Source of the DNA: Rikenellaceae bacterium
GTDB lineage: Bacteria; Bacteroidota; Bacteroidia; Bacteroidales; Rikenellaceae
Assembly: GCA_017463585.1 (NCBI GenBank)
Contig: JAFTOX010000013.1
Location: forward strand, 1-64,000
Reading direction: 5' to 3'
DNA length: 64,000 nucleotides
In this document: piece after piece, positions 16,512 to 26,200 of the stretch
Layout of the letters: each line of letters begins with the position of its first letter
Position numbering within the stretch: the stretch's first letter is position 1
The notes under the pieces: generated by a model
The model's database searches: none
Told to the model about the DNA's origin: nothing
What the model saw: only the letters and a program-made list of their open reading frames with translations
Translations under genes and position numbers: made by a program

Positions 16512-16543
16512 CAAAACTACACAAAAAAAAGAAGACCCGCAAC
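16512..16543 (-). promoter_or_regulatory. Promoter of cdaA
   Basis: Minus strand: GTTG (16540-16543), 20-nt spacer, TAGTTTTG (16512-16519), matching TAnnTTTG. The -33 box is inside the stem of the secDF terminator. Confidence 0.75.
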
Positions 16544-16558
16544 CATTTGCGAGCCTTC
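16523..16558 (-). terminator. Intrinsic terminator of secDF
   Basis: Twelve-pair minus-strand stem (16547-16558 with 16531-16542, two G-U), loop ATGG, followed by T8 (A-run 16523-16530). Confidence 0.92.
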
Positions 16559-16585
16559 TTTTTCGAGTTTTGACCTTTCGGTCGA

Positions 16586-19500
16586 TTAATTCTTCTTCTC
16601 GTTGCCCTTCTTGGTCATCATCTCGTATGCAACGGGGGTTGCTACGAATACCGACGAGTAGGTACCTACGATGATACCGAACATCAGAGCAAAGACGAAA
16701 CCACGGATAGTCTCACCACCGAACAAGAAGATCGCCAACAGAGTTACGAACGTCGTACCCGAAGTGTTCAACGTACGCGACAGAGTCGAGTTGATAGCCT
16801 TGTTGATGTTGTCACCGATCGTGCGCTTCGGATAGAGTGCCTGGTACTCACGGATACGGTCGAAGATAACCACGGTATCGTTGATCGAGTAACCGATGAT
16901 AGTCAGGATCGCTGCAATGAACGACTGGTTGATCTCCAATGCGAAGGGCAACAGACCGTACAACAACGAGAACAAGCCCATTACCAACAGAGCGTTGTGG
17001 GTCAGCGAAACTACTGCACCCATACCCCACTGCCACTTCTTGAATCGCATCATAATGTAGAGTGCGATTGCGATCAGCGAGAAGATTACCGCCAAGAATG
17101 CCGAGCGAGTCATATCGCGTGCGATCGAAGGACCGATCTTATCTGCCGAGATGATACCGTTCTGGTCGGTCTGCGTGCTGGTGAAACCATCGAGAGTGAT
17201 GTCGTACGAGTACAGACCCTTCAAGTTCTCATAGAGCAACTGATCTACCTCAGCAGTTGCCTCCTCCGAAGTATCGTCGAACTTATATTGGGTTACGATA
17301 CGCATCTGGTTCTCATCGCCATACTGCTTAACCTCCAAGCTGACGCTGCTTGCGTCGCCAGGGAAGGCGTTCTCCAATGCTGCACGAACTGCGTCAGCCG
17401 AAACATTCTGGTCGAAACGAACTACGTATGCACGACCACCGGTGAACTCAACGCCCATATTGAAGCCGCGCAGAGCGAACGACGCAATCGACAGAACCAG
17501 CAGAACACCCGAAATGATGTAAGCAACCTTACGCTTGCCGATGAAATCGAACTTGGTGTTAGCCAGCAGGTTCTCCGACCACTTGTACGAGAACTTAACG
17601 TTCTTGCCCTTATTGATCAGTGCGTCGATGATCAGACGAGTGATATAGATCGAAGTAAATACCGAAGTGATGATACCGATGATCAGCGTGGTTGCGAAGC
17701 CCTGAACAGGACCGTTACCGAAGATGAACAGAACGATACCGGTGATCATCGTAGTCAGCTGACCGTCGATAATTGCCGAGTAAGCGTTGCTATAACCGTC
17801 CTTAACAGCTGCGCCGAGGCCCTTGCCTGCACGCAACTCCTCCTTGATACGCTCGTAGATAATTACGTTAGCATCGACGGCCATACCCATCGTCAGCACG
17901 ATACCTGCGATACCGGGCAGGGTCAGAACTGCACCGAACGATACCAATACACCCATCAGCAAGAACAAGTTCGAAACCAATGCGATGCACGAGATCCAAC
18001 CACCTGTGCTATAATAAACACACATATAAACCAGTACCAGCAAGAATGCGATCACGAACGAGAACATACCTGCGTTGATCGACTCCTGACCCAGCGAAGG
18101 ACCTACAACGGTATCCTGAATAATGCGCGACGGAGCACGAACCTTACCCGACTTCAATACGTTAGCCAAGTCCTTTGCCTCGTTGATGGTGAAGTTACCG
18201 GTAATACGCGACTGACCACCGTCGATAGCCGACAGTACGTTGGGAGCCGAGTAGATGTAACCGTCCAGAGCGATTGCGATAGCACGACCGATGTTCTGAC
18301 CGGTCAGCTGTGCCCACTTCTGCATACCCTCCGAGTTCATCGTCATCGAAACCTCAGCATCAGCACCCTGACGTGCGTAGTCTGCCGTAGCATCAACAAC
18401 TACGCTACCATCGAGCGGAGCCTTGCCATCGAAGGTGTTAACCTTAACTGCGAACAACTCGAACTTGCCATCGAAAGGATCAGCGATACCCTCAGCAGCT
18501 GCACGCTTGTTCTCGTAGGGCTTAACGCTCCACATAAAGCGTACGTCGCGGGGGAACAGAGCCTTGATCTGAGGCATTGCCAGATACTTATTTACAATAG
18601 TGGTATCGGTCGAAGTTGCATAACCAATCACGGGGTTGTTCGAATCAGCATAAACTGCACCGGGGTACAGACGAACAAACAGAGGATTCAGTTTCTCCTG
18701 CTCCTCGAAGCTCATACCCTCAGTTGCAACAGCCTCCTCCGAAGCCTGCTCAGCAACCTCAGCTACCAGAGCGTTCTCCTCAGCGGGTGCAGCCTCCTCA
18801 GCTACCTCTGCAACCTCCTCCGAAGCCTCCTCTGCGGGAGCAGCCTCAGTCGAGTTGATGTTGCGCAGAAGTGCGTCAGCCTGCTCCAAAGCGCGATAGA
18901 GCTCATTGGTGCTATAAGTCTCCCAGAACTCCAACGATGCGGTACCCTGCAACAGCTTACGAACACGCTCAGGCTCCTTAACACCCGGCAACTCAACCAA
19001 AATGCGGTTTGAGTTGGGCAGACGCTGGATATTGGGCGAGGTAACACCGAAGCGGTCGATACGCGAACGCAAGATGTCGTACGATGCTGCGATAGCGTCG
19101 TCGCTCTCCGAACGCAGAACCTTCAAAACCTCCTCATCGGTCGAGTTTGCGTTGATCTCCTTCATCGACGGGGTGTTGAAGATCAGAGCCAAAGGCTGGC
19201 CACCCGATACCTGAGCATAGTTCTTAGCGAATGCTGCGATATAATCGCCACCATCGCGAGTCTGCTCGGTAGTCAAAGTCAACGCTTCGAGGAACTTAGG
19301 ATCCTGCGAGTCGTCCGACAACGATTTCAGAACGTCACCCTGCTGAACTTCCAGCATTACGTTCATACCACCCTTCAAGTCCAGACCGAGGTTGATCTCC
19401 TTCTCCTGACAATCCTTGTAAGTGTAATCTACGATACCCAAGCTGTAAACGGGCAGATTCTTGACCGAATCAAGATACTGCTGTTCCATTTTGTCTTGCA

Positions 19501-19636
19501 GCTCAACGGGATAGGTAGCAGCATACTCAGCTGCCTTCTTCTCAACTCTGCGTGTCGCGAACGAGAACGAGAGCTGGTAAACACAGGCAACCGCCAAAAG
19601 GGCTGCCAATAGTTTAATTACTCCTTTGTTTTGCAT
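16586..19636 (-). CDS. secDF: Protein translocase subunits SecD and SecF fused in one chain
   Basis: 1016 residues. The SecD half has an N-terminal membrane helix, a large periplasmic P1 region and helices with the conserved GMAVDANVIIYERIKEE signature. The SecF half starts near residue 680, with TGGRAYVV and later SINDTVVIFDRIRE signatures. SecDF uses the proton gradient to help pull preproteins across the inner membrane. An Ala/Glu-rich low-complexity stretch at about residues 263-307 is inserted in the SecD periplasmic part. Fusion of secD and secF is common in Bacteroidetes. Confidence 0.96.
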   Translation of the reverse strand: MQNKGVIKLLAALLAVACVYQLSFSFATRRVEKKAAEYAATYPVELQDKMEQQYLDSVKNLPVYSLGIVDYTYKDCQEKEINLGLDLKGGMNVMLEVQQGDVLKSLSDDSQDPKFLEALTLTTEQTRDGGDYIAAFAKNYAQVSGGQPLALIFNTPSMKEINANSTDEEVLKVLRSESDDAIAASYDILRSRIDRFGVTSPNIQRLPNSNRILVELPGVKEPERVRKLLQGTASLEFWETYSTNELYRALEQADALLRNINSTEAAPAEEASEEVAEVAEEAAPAEENALVAEVAEQASEEAVATEGMSFEEQEKLNPLFVRLYPGAVYADSNNPVIGYATSTDTTIVNKYLAMPQIKALFPRDVRFMWSVKPYENKRAAAEGIADPFDGKFELFAVKVNTFDGKAPLDGSVVVDATADYARQGADAEVSMTMNSEGMQKWAQLTGQNIGRAIAIALDGYIYSAPNVLSAIDGGQSRITGNFTINEAKDLANVLKSGKVRAPSRIIQDTVVGPSLGQESINAGMFSFVIAFLLVLVYMCVYYSTGGWISCIALVSNLFLLMGVLVSFGAVLTLPGIAGIVLTMGMAVDANVIIYERIKEELRAGKGLGAAVKDGYSNAYSAIIDGQLTTMITGIVLFIFGNGPVQGFATTLIIGIITSVFTSIYITRLIIDALINKGKNVKFSYKWSENLLANTKFDFIGKRKVAYIISGVLLVLSIASFALRGFNMGVEFTGGRAYVVRFDQNVSADAVRAALENAFPGDASSVSLEVKQYGDENQMRIVTQYKFDDTSEEATAEVDQLLYENLKGLYSYDITLDGFTSTQTDQNGIISADKIGPSIARDMTRSAFLAVIFSLIAIALYIMMRFKKWQWGMGAVVSLTHNALLVMGLFSLLYGLLPFALEINQSFIAAILTIIGYSINDTVVIFDRIREYQALYPKRTIGDNINKAINSTLSRTLNTSGTTFVTLLAIFLFGGETIRGFVFALMFGIIVGTYSSVFVATPVAYEMMTKKGNEKKN

Positions 19637-19698
19637 TGTTTAGAAAATTATTTATTTGTTTTATTGTTTCGTCTTTGACATAAAGCGCCAATAGGACG

Positions 19699-19727
19699 CA
19701 AAAATACTAATTTTTCTCGAATTACAA
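19699..19727 (-). promoter_or_regulatory. Promoter of secDF
   Basis: Minus strand TATTTTTG (19699-19706) matches TAnnTTTG, 63 bp before the start. The nearest TTG is at 19725-19727 with an 18-nt spacer, slightly short of optimal. Confidence 0.6.
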
Positions 19728-19856
19728 CACCATTTCACGTAAAATTATCACATTTAGTCCTATTTTATCATTATGAGCAACAGCGAAGAAGGCTTTTTCG
19801 CGGTTTTAATTTCAATAAAGATAACAACTATATAATTACATTTAACTTTTAACACG

Positions 19857-19930
19857 CACTCCCTGTGGCTGGGGGGCGTACGACTTTGGTCGCACGAGCC
19901 AGAGAGAGTGTGACAAAATCCAAGGATTTT
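19857..19930. repeat. Intergenic hairpin element, copy 2
   Basis: Inverted arms 19857-19870 and 19897-19910 (12 of 14 pairs) around a loop with its own small hairpin. The tail at 19911-19930 differs at two of 20 positions from copy 1 at 7818-7837. It lies in the 495-bp gap between secDF and dnaK, which otherwise holds the secDF promoter, a further GC-rich stretch (about 19968-20045, with AGCCGA…TCGGCT arms), a heptamer array and the dnaK terminator. Confidence 0.7.
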
Positions 19931-20048
19931 GCTAATCATTTATAAGTCAAAATATTGTGAACCGACGCCAAGCCGAATGCGGAGGTTGAGCGGCAGCTCG
20001 AACTCGGCTGAGGCGCGAAGGAGGAAAAGCCTGCGTAGCAGGATTAAT

Positions 20049-20069
20049 TGTGAATTGTGAATTGTGAAT
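20049..20069 (-). repeat. ATTCACA heptamer array after dnaK
   Basis: Three ATTCACA units read on the minus strand, just beyond the dnaK terminator. Orientation relative to the preceding gene is the same as after gcvP and the cupin gene. Confidence 0.8.
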
Positions 20070-20071
20070 AA

Positions 20072-20105
20072 AAGAACCGACCTCCGCACTTGGAGATCGG
20101 TTCTT
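20072..20105 (-). terminator. Intrinsic terminator of dnaK
   Basis: Fourteen-pair minus-strand stem (20092-20105 with 20072-20085, one G-U), loop AAGTGC. The stem ends in TTCTT and runs on into TTATTC. Confidence 0.88.
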
Positions 20106-20131
20106 TTTGAAATTTTATGTAAGCTAAGGAG

Positions 20132-22039
20132 TTACTTAACCTCCTCGAACTCAACGTCCTCAGGCTGCTGCTGACCGCCCTGCGCGCCGCCATTCTGCTG
20201 TGCACCACCCTGAGCGTTCTGTGCCTGCTGCTGAGCCTGCTGGCTTGCGTAGATGTCCTGCGATGCTGCCTGCCAAGCGTTGTTCAACTCGGTCATAGCT
20301 GCGTCGATAGCGGCCAGATCGGCTGCCTTGTGAGCCTCTTTGAGCTTGCCCAGAGCGCCCTCGATAGCCGCCTTCTTGTCAGCGGGAATCTTATCGCCGT
20401 ACTCCTTCAACTGCTTCTCGGTGGTGAAGATGTGCGAATCGGCAGCATTGATCTTCTCGATACGCTCCTTCTCCTCCTTGTCCTTAGCCTCGTTAGCCTT
20501 AGCCTCGTCGCGCATACGCTGGATCTCCTGCTCGGTCAGACCCGACGATGCCTCGATACGGATCTTCTGCTCCTTGCCCGTACCCTTATCCTTAGCCGAT
20601 ACGTTCAAGATACCGTTAGCGTCGATGTCGAAGGTTACCTCAATCTGCGGAACGCCACGCGGAGCTGCGGGGATACCGTCGAGGTGGAAACGACCGATCG
20701 ACTTGTTGTCGCGTGCCATAGGACGCTCACCCTGGCATACGTTGATCTCAACCGAAGGCTGGTTGTCCGACGCAGTCGAGAATACCTCGCTCTTGCGGGT
20801 CGGGATCGTGGTGTTAGCCTCAATCAGCTTGGTGAATACGCCACCCAGAGTCTCGATACCGAGCGACAGCGGAGTTACGTCCAACAGCAGCACGTCCTTA
20901 ACCTCACCGGTCAGCACACCACCCTGAATCGAAGCACCGATAGCTACAACCTCATCGGGGTTTACGCTCTTGTTGGGGGTCTTGCCGAAGAACTCCTCTA
21001 CAACCTTCTGGATTGCGGGGATACGGGTCGAACCACCTACCAGAATCACCTCGTCGATCTGCGAAGCCTGCAAACCTGCGTCGCGCAGAGCGATCTTACA
21101 AGGCTCGATGGTCTTGCGTACCAGGTGGTCGCACAACTGCTCGAACTTAGCGCGGGTCAAGGTCATCACCAAGTGCTGAGGAATACCATTGACGGGCATA
21201 ATGTAGGGCAGGTTGATCTCGGTCGAGGTGGTCGACGAGAGCTCGATCTTAGCCTTCTCGGCTGCCTCCTTCAAGCGCTGCAATGCCATTGCGTCCTGAC
21301 GCAGGTCGATACCGTGCTCCATCTTGAACGACTCGGCCATAAAGTCGATCAGTACGTGGTCGAAGTCATCACCACCCAGGTGAGTATCACCATTGGTCGA
21401 TTTAACCTCAAATACGCCATCACCCAATTCGAGGATCGAAATATCGAACGTACCGCCACCGAGGTCATATACGGCGATCTTCATATCCTTGTTCTTCTTG
21501 TCCATACCGTAAGCCAAAGCAGCTGCGGTAGGCTCGTTGATGATACGGCGCACCTTCAAACCTGCGATCTCGCCTGCTTCCTTCGTTGCCTGACGCTGCG
21601 AGTCCGAGAAGTATGCGGGAACGGTGATCACTGCCTCCGAAACCTCAGTACCCAGATAGTCCTCAGCGGTCTTCTTCATCTTCTGCAAGATGATAGCCGA
21701 GATCTCCTGTGCGGTGTACTGACGGCCGTCGATATCTACACGGGGAGTGTTGTTGTCGCCGCGAGCTACGGTGTAGGGAACACGTGCGATGTCGCTTGCA
21801 ACCTGATCGTAAGTCTCACCCATAAAACGCTTGATCGAGAAGACCGTGCGCTTGGGGTTGGTGATAGCCTGACGCTTTGCAGGATCGCCCACCTTGCGCT
21901 CGTTAGCGTCGGTGAACGCCACGATCGAAGGGGTTGTGCGATGACCCTCGCTGTTGGGGATTACGACGGGCTCGTTGCCCTCCATAACTGCTACACACGA
22001 GTTGGTAGTACCTAAGTCGATACCGATAATCTTTGCCAT
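20132..22039 (-). CDS. dnaK: Molecular chaperone DnaK (Hsp70)
   Basis: 635 residues. ATPase domain starts [15 protein letters not shown] and contains the [17 protein letters not shown] phosphate loop. The substrate-binding domain starts near residue 385, with an [10 protein letters not shown] segment. The Gln/Gly/Ala-rich C-terminal linker ends in an EEVK motif. It folds and refolds cytoplasmic proteins with DnaJ and GrpE, whose genes lie together at 54807-56645. No TAnnTTTG promoter is present upstream; instead there is a TGGTAT-N4-TTTGT element shared with grpE. Confidence 0.98.
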   Translation of the reverse strand: MAKIIGIDLGTTNSCVAVMEGNEPVVIPNSEGHRTTPSIVAFTDANERKVGDPAKRQAITNPKRTVFSIKRFMGETYDQVASDIARVPYTVARGDNNTPRVDIDGRQYTAQEISAIILQKMKKTAEDYLGTEVSEAVITVPAYFSDSQRQATKEAGEIAGLKVRRIINEPTAAALAYGMDKKNKDMKIAVYDLGGGTFDISILELGDGVFEVKSTNGDTHLGGDDFDHVLIDFMAESFKMEHGIDLRQDAMALQRLKEAAEKAKIELSSTTSTEINLPYIMPVNGIPQHLVMTLTRAKFEQLCDHLVRKTIEPCKIALRDAGLQASQIDEVILVGGSTRIPAIQKVVEEFFGKTPNKSVNPDEVVAIGASIQGGVLTGEVKDVLLLDVTPLSLGIETLGGVFTKLIEANTTIPTRKSEVFSTASDNQPSVEINVCQGERPMARDNKSIGRFHLDGIPAAPRGVPQIEVTFDIDANGILNVSAKDKGTGKEQKIRIEASSGLTEQEIQRMRDEAKANEAKDKEEKERIEKINAADSHIFTTEKQLKEYGDKIPADKKAAIEGALGKLKEAHKAADLAAIDAAMTELNNAWQAASQDIYASQQAQQQAQNAQGGAQQNGGAQGGQQQPEDVEFEEVK

Positions 22040-22118
22040 AATTTTCTCTATTTTTTAATTGTTATACTTATTTTCTGCTAATTTTCGTTTTGCCGCTTTT
22101 CACGCGACGCTTTCTTTT

Positions 22119-22138
22119 GGAACAAACGCTATACCAAA
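22119..22138 (-). promoter_or_regulatory. Candidate alternative-sigma (sigma-54-like) promoter of dnaK
   Basis: Minus strand TTTGGTATAGCGTTTGTTCC: GG and the following G-T are separated by exactly 10 nt, as GG and GC are in sigma-54 promoters, though the -12 C is T. The same TGGTAT-N4-TTTGT precedes grpE. The 369-bp gap has no ordinary promoter for dnaK. Confidence 0.45.
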
Positions 22139-22192
22139 CTCGCCATTGGCCGTTTTTGGCATAAAAGTGGCTTGCAACAGCACTAAACGGTC

Positions 22193-22236
22193 TGCCAACT
22201 GACATATTCGCTGACACGAAATCTGCCACATTGTCA
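22193..22236 (-). promoter_or_regulatory. Cluster of TGNCA motifs upstream of dnaK
   Basis: Five TGNCA pentamers lie in 44 bp at 22193, 22200, 22212, 22224 and 22232; two pairs form TGCCA-N2/3-TGACA/TGTCA near-palindromes. They sit 55-100 bp upstream of the candidate dnaK promoter, where an activator would bind. Confidence 0.45.
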
Positions 22237-22341
22237 CTCTTTGACTATTTTTCGGCTACCTATTTAATTATATATATGGCACGCACAGCCCATCGATAAA
22301 ATAAAAAATTAAGAATAATTGTTCGATTTCACGAAAAATAT

Positions 22342-22372
22342 TTTGTTGTTCAAAAAAACTTTCATACCTTAG
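22342..22372 (+). promoter_or_regulatory. Promoter of the small HTH gene
   Basis: TTTG (22342-22345), 19-nt spacer, TACCTTAG (22365-22372), seven of eight to TAnnTTTG in its fixed positions, with one T to A change. It lies 37 bp before the start codon. Confidence 0.6.
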
Positions 22373-22408
22373 TACCACTGAAAATATCAATTTAAAAGAA
22401 ATACGACT

Positions 22409-22654
22409 ATGATTATCACTTTCAACGAACTCAGAAGAATCAAGGACAAGTTGCCCAGCGGCAGCTCGCAGCGTATCGCAGACGAACTCGGCATCGACGT
22501 TGACACCGTACGTAACTACTTCGGTGGCAACCACTTCGAGTCGGGTCAGGTAGTAGGTGCACACTACGAGAAGGGCCCCGATGGCGGTGTTGTAACTTTG
22601 GACGATACCACTATTCTCGACGCTGCGATGCGCATCTTGAACGAGCTGAAATAA
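22409..22654 (+). CDS. Small helix-turn-helix DNA-binding protein
   Basis: 81 residues. The N-terminal half (about residues 5-40, LRRIKDKLPSGSSQRIADEL…VDTVRNYF) is a helix-turn-helix of the kind found in small Bacteroidales proteins. The C-terminal half (GPDGGVVTLDDTTILDAAMRIL) may serve in oligomerisation. Targets are unknown. It is monocistronic with its own promoter and a strong terminator, divergent from dnaK across 369 bp. Codon bias is strong for such a small gene, suggesting abundance, perhaps a nucleoid-associated role (inference). Confidence 0.75.
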   Translation: MIITFNELRRIKDKLPSGSSQRIADELGIDVDTVRNYFGGNHFESGQVVGAHYEKGPDGGVVTLDDTTILDAAMRILNELK

Positions 22655-22723
22655 TCTCGATCCTTAATTCTCAAAATTCGGGCAAGCTGAGCTATATAAC
22701 TCAACATTAACCCAACAAACAAC

Positions 22724-22752
22724 AAGCCACTCCTGCGGGGGTGGCTTTTTTA
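22724..22752 (+). terminator. Intrinsic terminator of the HTH gene
   Basis: Ten-pair stem 22724-22733 with 22738-22747 (one G-U), loop TGCG, followed by a T run. Confidence 0.92.
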
Positions 22753-22852
22753 TTTTAGGGGTGGAGGTTTTTGGTGATTGGGAGAGGGGGACAGCATTTT
22801 TTTATTTGAGAGGTGACGGCTTCGATTGAAGCGTTTTTCCAAGGCATTCGAA

Positions 22853-22885
22853 CAAAAGAGCCGCCCCGAAAATCGGAGCGGCTCT
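22853..22885 (-). terminator. Intrinsic terminator of the efflux operon
   Basis: Thirteen-pair minus-strand stem (22873-22885 with 22857-22869, one G-U), loop TTT, then TTTTG. It lies 31 bp after the last gene of the RND operon. Confidence 0.88.
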
Positions 22886-22916
22886 CACTTTACGAACTAT
22901 TGAAGAGGCGCGCGGA

Positions 22917-23210
22917 CTACATCTGCGACTCGATGTTCCACACAAAGGCGCGCGAACCCTGCATCTTGGTCTCGGCGTCCATCGCGCGGAGATCCGACAT
23001 AATAGGTTCAACCTTCTCGTCCTCGACGATGGTCAGAATCGACGAGTTCATTGCAGGCCAAGCGTGCGATGCGTAGTGAGGCTCGCCATCGACCGAACCA
23101 CGACCGTGAGTCAGCTCCCACTTGGTGAAACCTCGTGCGCCATTGCGATCCAAAATCGCCATTACTCGCTCGGTCAAAGCCTGATTATATGAAATAAATA
23201 CTGCTTTCAT
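22917..23210 (-). CDS. PII-like small protein at the end of the RND efflux operon
   Basis: 97 residues. The pattern MKAVFISYNQALTERVM…ILDRNGARGFTKWELTHGRGSVDGEPHY, then a C-terminal beta-strand pair, resembles PII-like ferredoxin-fold trimeric proteins with a glycine-rich loop. Assignment is by resemblance only; I cannot confirm the nucleotide-binding residues. It follows the RND permease by 21 bp and precedes the operon terminator. That position suggests it senses a small molecule and adjusts the pump, or is a regulator of its expression. Confidence 0.6.
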   Translation of the reverse strand: MKAVFISYNQALTERVMAILDRNGARGFTKWELTHGRGSVDGEPHYASHAWPAMNSSILTIVEDEKVEPIMSDLRAMDAETKMQGSRAFVWNIESQM

Positions 23211-23231
23211 CGTTTTTTTAGCTCAATTTCA

Positions 23232-26200
23232 TTAGTTAATCTTGTTAGCAATAGCCTGCTTACGCTTGCTGCTGCCATCGTGCTGGATCTCATTAGCACC
23301 ACTTGCCTTGCGGCCGCGGAAGATCACATACAATGCGGGCAGAACGAGCAGAGTCAGAATGGTCGAACAGGTCAGACCACCGATAACCGATACACCCATC
23401 GGCTGCCAGATCTCAGAGCCTTCACCCAGACCCATAGCCATAGGTACCATACCGAAGATGGTTGTCAGCGAGGTCATCAACACGGGACGCAGACGGCTCT
23501 TACCTGCCGCAACAGCAGCCTTTGCTACGCTCATTCCGCGCTCAACGAGCAGGTTGGTGTAGTCGACCATCACGATACCGTTCTTCACTACGATACCCAC
23601 CAGCATAATTGCACCAATCAGTGCGATCAAGCTCAACGATGTACCGCTAATCCACAGTGCGAAGAATACACCGGTGAATGCGAACGGAATCGAAACCATA
23701 ATCATCAGAGGCATTGTCATCGACTCGAACTGCGTAGCCATAACGATATATACCAGCACCACGATCAGAGCCAACAACAGAAACAGATCACCAAAGGTCT
23801 CCTGCTGATCCTCCAACGTACCACCCAATTCGAGGTCGATACCGTCGGGAGTCTCGTACTCGTCGAGCATCTTCTGAACCTCGCCTACGACATCACCCAG
23901 AGCCACACCCGGAGCCAACGTCGCCGTTACCTTCACTACGCGCTGACGGTTCTCGCGCTGGATATCGGGAGCAGCAAACTCCTCGACAACCTTCGCAACC
24001 TCCTTCAACTTGATTGTGCGACCCGTTGCGGTCATCAGGTTGATGTTCTCAACGTCCTCCAACGACTGACGGAACTCCTCTGAATAGCGAACTACGATAT
24101 CGTACTCATCACCGTCCTCGCGGTACTTCGACGCTGTCATACCGTCGATACGGTTACGAACAGCCTGCGATACCTGCGCATTGCTCAAACCGTGCAAAGC
24201 CAACTTCTCACGATCGAAAACAACATTATACTCGGGGCGCAAATCATCGCGCGACAGGTCGGCATCACGTACGCCCGCAATCTTCGACACCTTGTTTTTG
24301 AGGTCGATAGCCACACTATTCGAGTTATCCAAGTCGAAACCAAAGACCTTGATCTCGACGTTGGCGCCACCGCTCATACCGCCGCCACTACCACCGGGCG
24401 ATACAACAAACTGCGTAATCTCGGGAATCTTAGCCAACTCGGCACGCCAAATATCGGCGATCTCGTAGATCGAACGCTCACGCTCGGTCGAACGCGAGAG
24501 GCGAAGGTTGTAGCTGATCATATTCGAACCCGACTTCTGCATTGCCGACATTGCGTTGTTGGCCGAGCTCTGACCCGTACGAGCCGAAACCAACTCAACC
24601 TCGGGGAAGTTCTTATAGACAATGCTATCGATACGGCGAGCAATATCGCGGGTGTACTCCATCGAGAGATTCTGCTCGGTCTCGATCGTAGCCGTAATCT
24701 GTGCATTATCCGAGGGAGGGAAGAAGTCGAACGGAACGAACTTCAACAGACCCAGCGACACAACAAACAGCAACATTGCTGCACCTACCGTCGCCCAGCG
24801 GTGGCGTACCGACCAAGTCAGCATTCGTGCATAAGCATCGTCCAACCAATCGAGGAACTTATCGATAGGCTTGTAGATGATACCCACACCCTTATAGTCG
24901 TGCTTACCACCCTCCGACGAGAGGATATAGGCCGACAACATCGGGGTCAGCGTTACTGCTGCGGTGGTTGACATACATACCACGATCGAAACGATCCAAC
25001 CCAACTCCTTGAACAGGATACCTGCCATACCCGACACCATTGTCAAAGGCATAAATACCGCCACAACTACCAACGTCGTTGCGATTACCGACAACCACAC
25101 CTCGTTGGTACCATAGATTGCAGCCTCCTTGGGGCTCGATCCACGTTCGATATGAGTTGTAATATTTTCGAGTACCACAATCGCGTCGTCCACCACCATA
25201 CCGATTGCAATTGACAACGACGAGAGCGAAATCAGGTTCAGCGTCGAGTCGGCTGCAAACAGATAGATGAATGCCGTAACCAACGAAATGGGGATCGTCA
25301 TACAGATAATGAACGTCGCGCGCCAACGGCCCAGGAAGACCATAACCACGATGATGACGAAGACGAATGCCAACATCACCGTTTCGGCCAGCGAGTTGAT
25401 ACTCTTCTGGATCTCGGTTGCACCGTTCATAATCTCAACAATCTTGATGTCGTTAGGCAGCGTCTTCTCGATTGCGGGCAGACGCTTCTGGATATCCTCA
25501 ACAATCTCAACGGTATTGGCACCCGACTGCTTCTGGATCATAATCATCGCCGAACGACGACCATTGGCACGGGTATCCATCGTAATCTTCTGGATCGTAT
25601 CCTTAACCTCGGCAACGTCCGAGAGCTTAACCGTGCGACCACCACGAGTCGATACAACCAAGTGCTTCAACTGCTCGCTATCGGTAAACTCGCCATCGGC
25701 TTTGACGTTATACGTACCGCTTGCCAGATCCATCGAACCTGCGGGAACATTGAGGTTCTCCGATGCGATGATACCACCGATCGACTCGATCGTCAGGCCA
25801 AATGCCTCGATCTTCTCAGGATCGACATTGACCTGAATCTCGCGCACGGGCTGACCGATGACACTCACCGAACCGATACCATTAACACGGTTCAAGACGT
25901 TCACCAGACGGTCGTCCAGAATCTTGTCCATTGCGTAATAGCTCTCATCGGCCGTAACCGAGAGCATCATTACGGGCATCATCGACGAACTGAACTTGAA
26001 AATCGTAGGATAATCCACCTCGTCGGGCAACAGGGTCTGAGTACGGCTGACGATGTCGCGCACGTCATTCATCGCTGCGTCAAGATCCGAACCCCACTCC
26101 ATTTCGAGCGTAATCATCGACACGTTATCCTTCGATGTCGAGGTGATCTCTTTCAGATTATCGACCGAGTTGAGCTGGTCTTCCAGCACTCGGGTAATAT

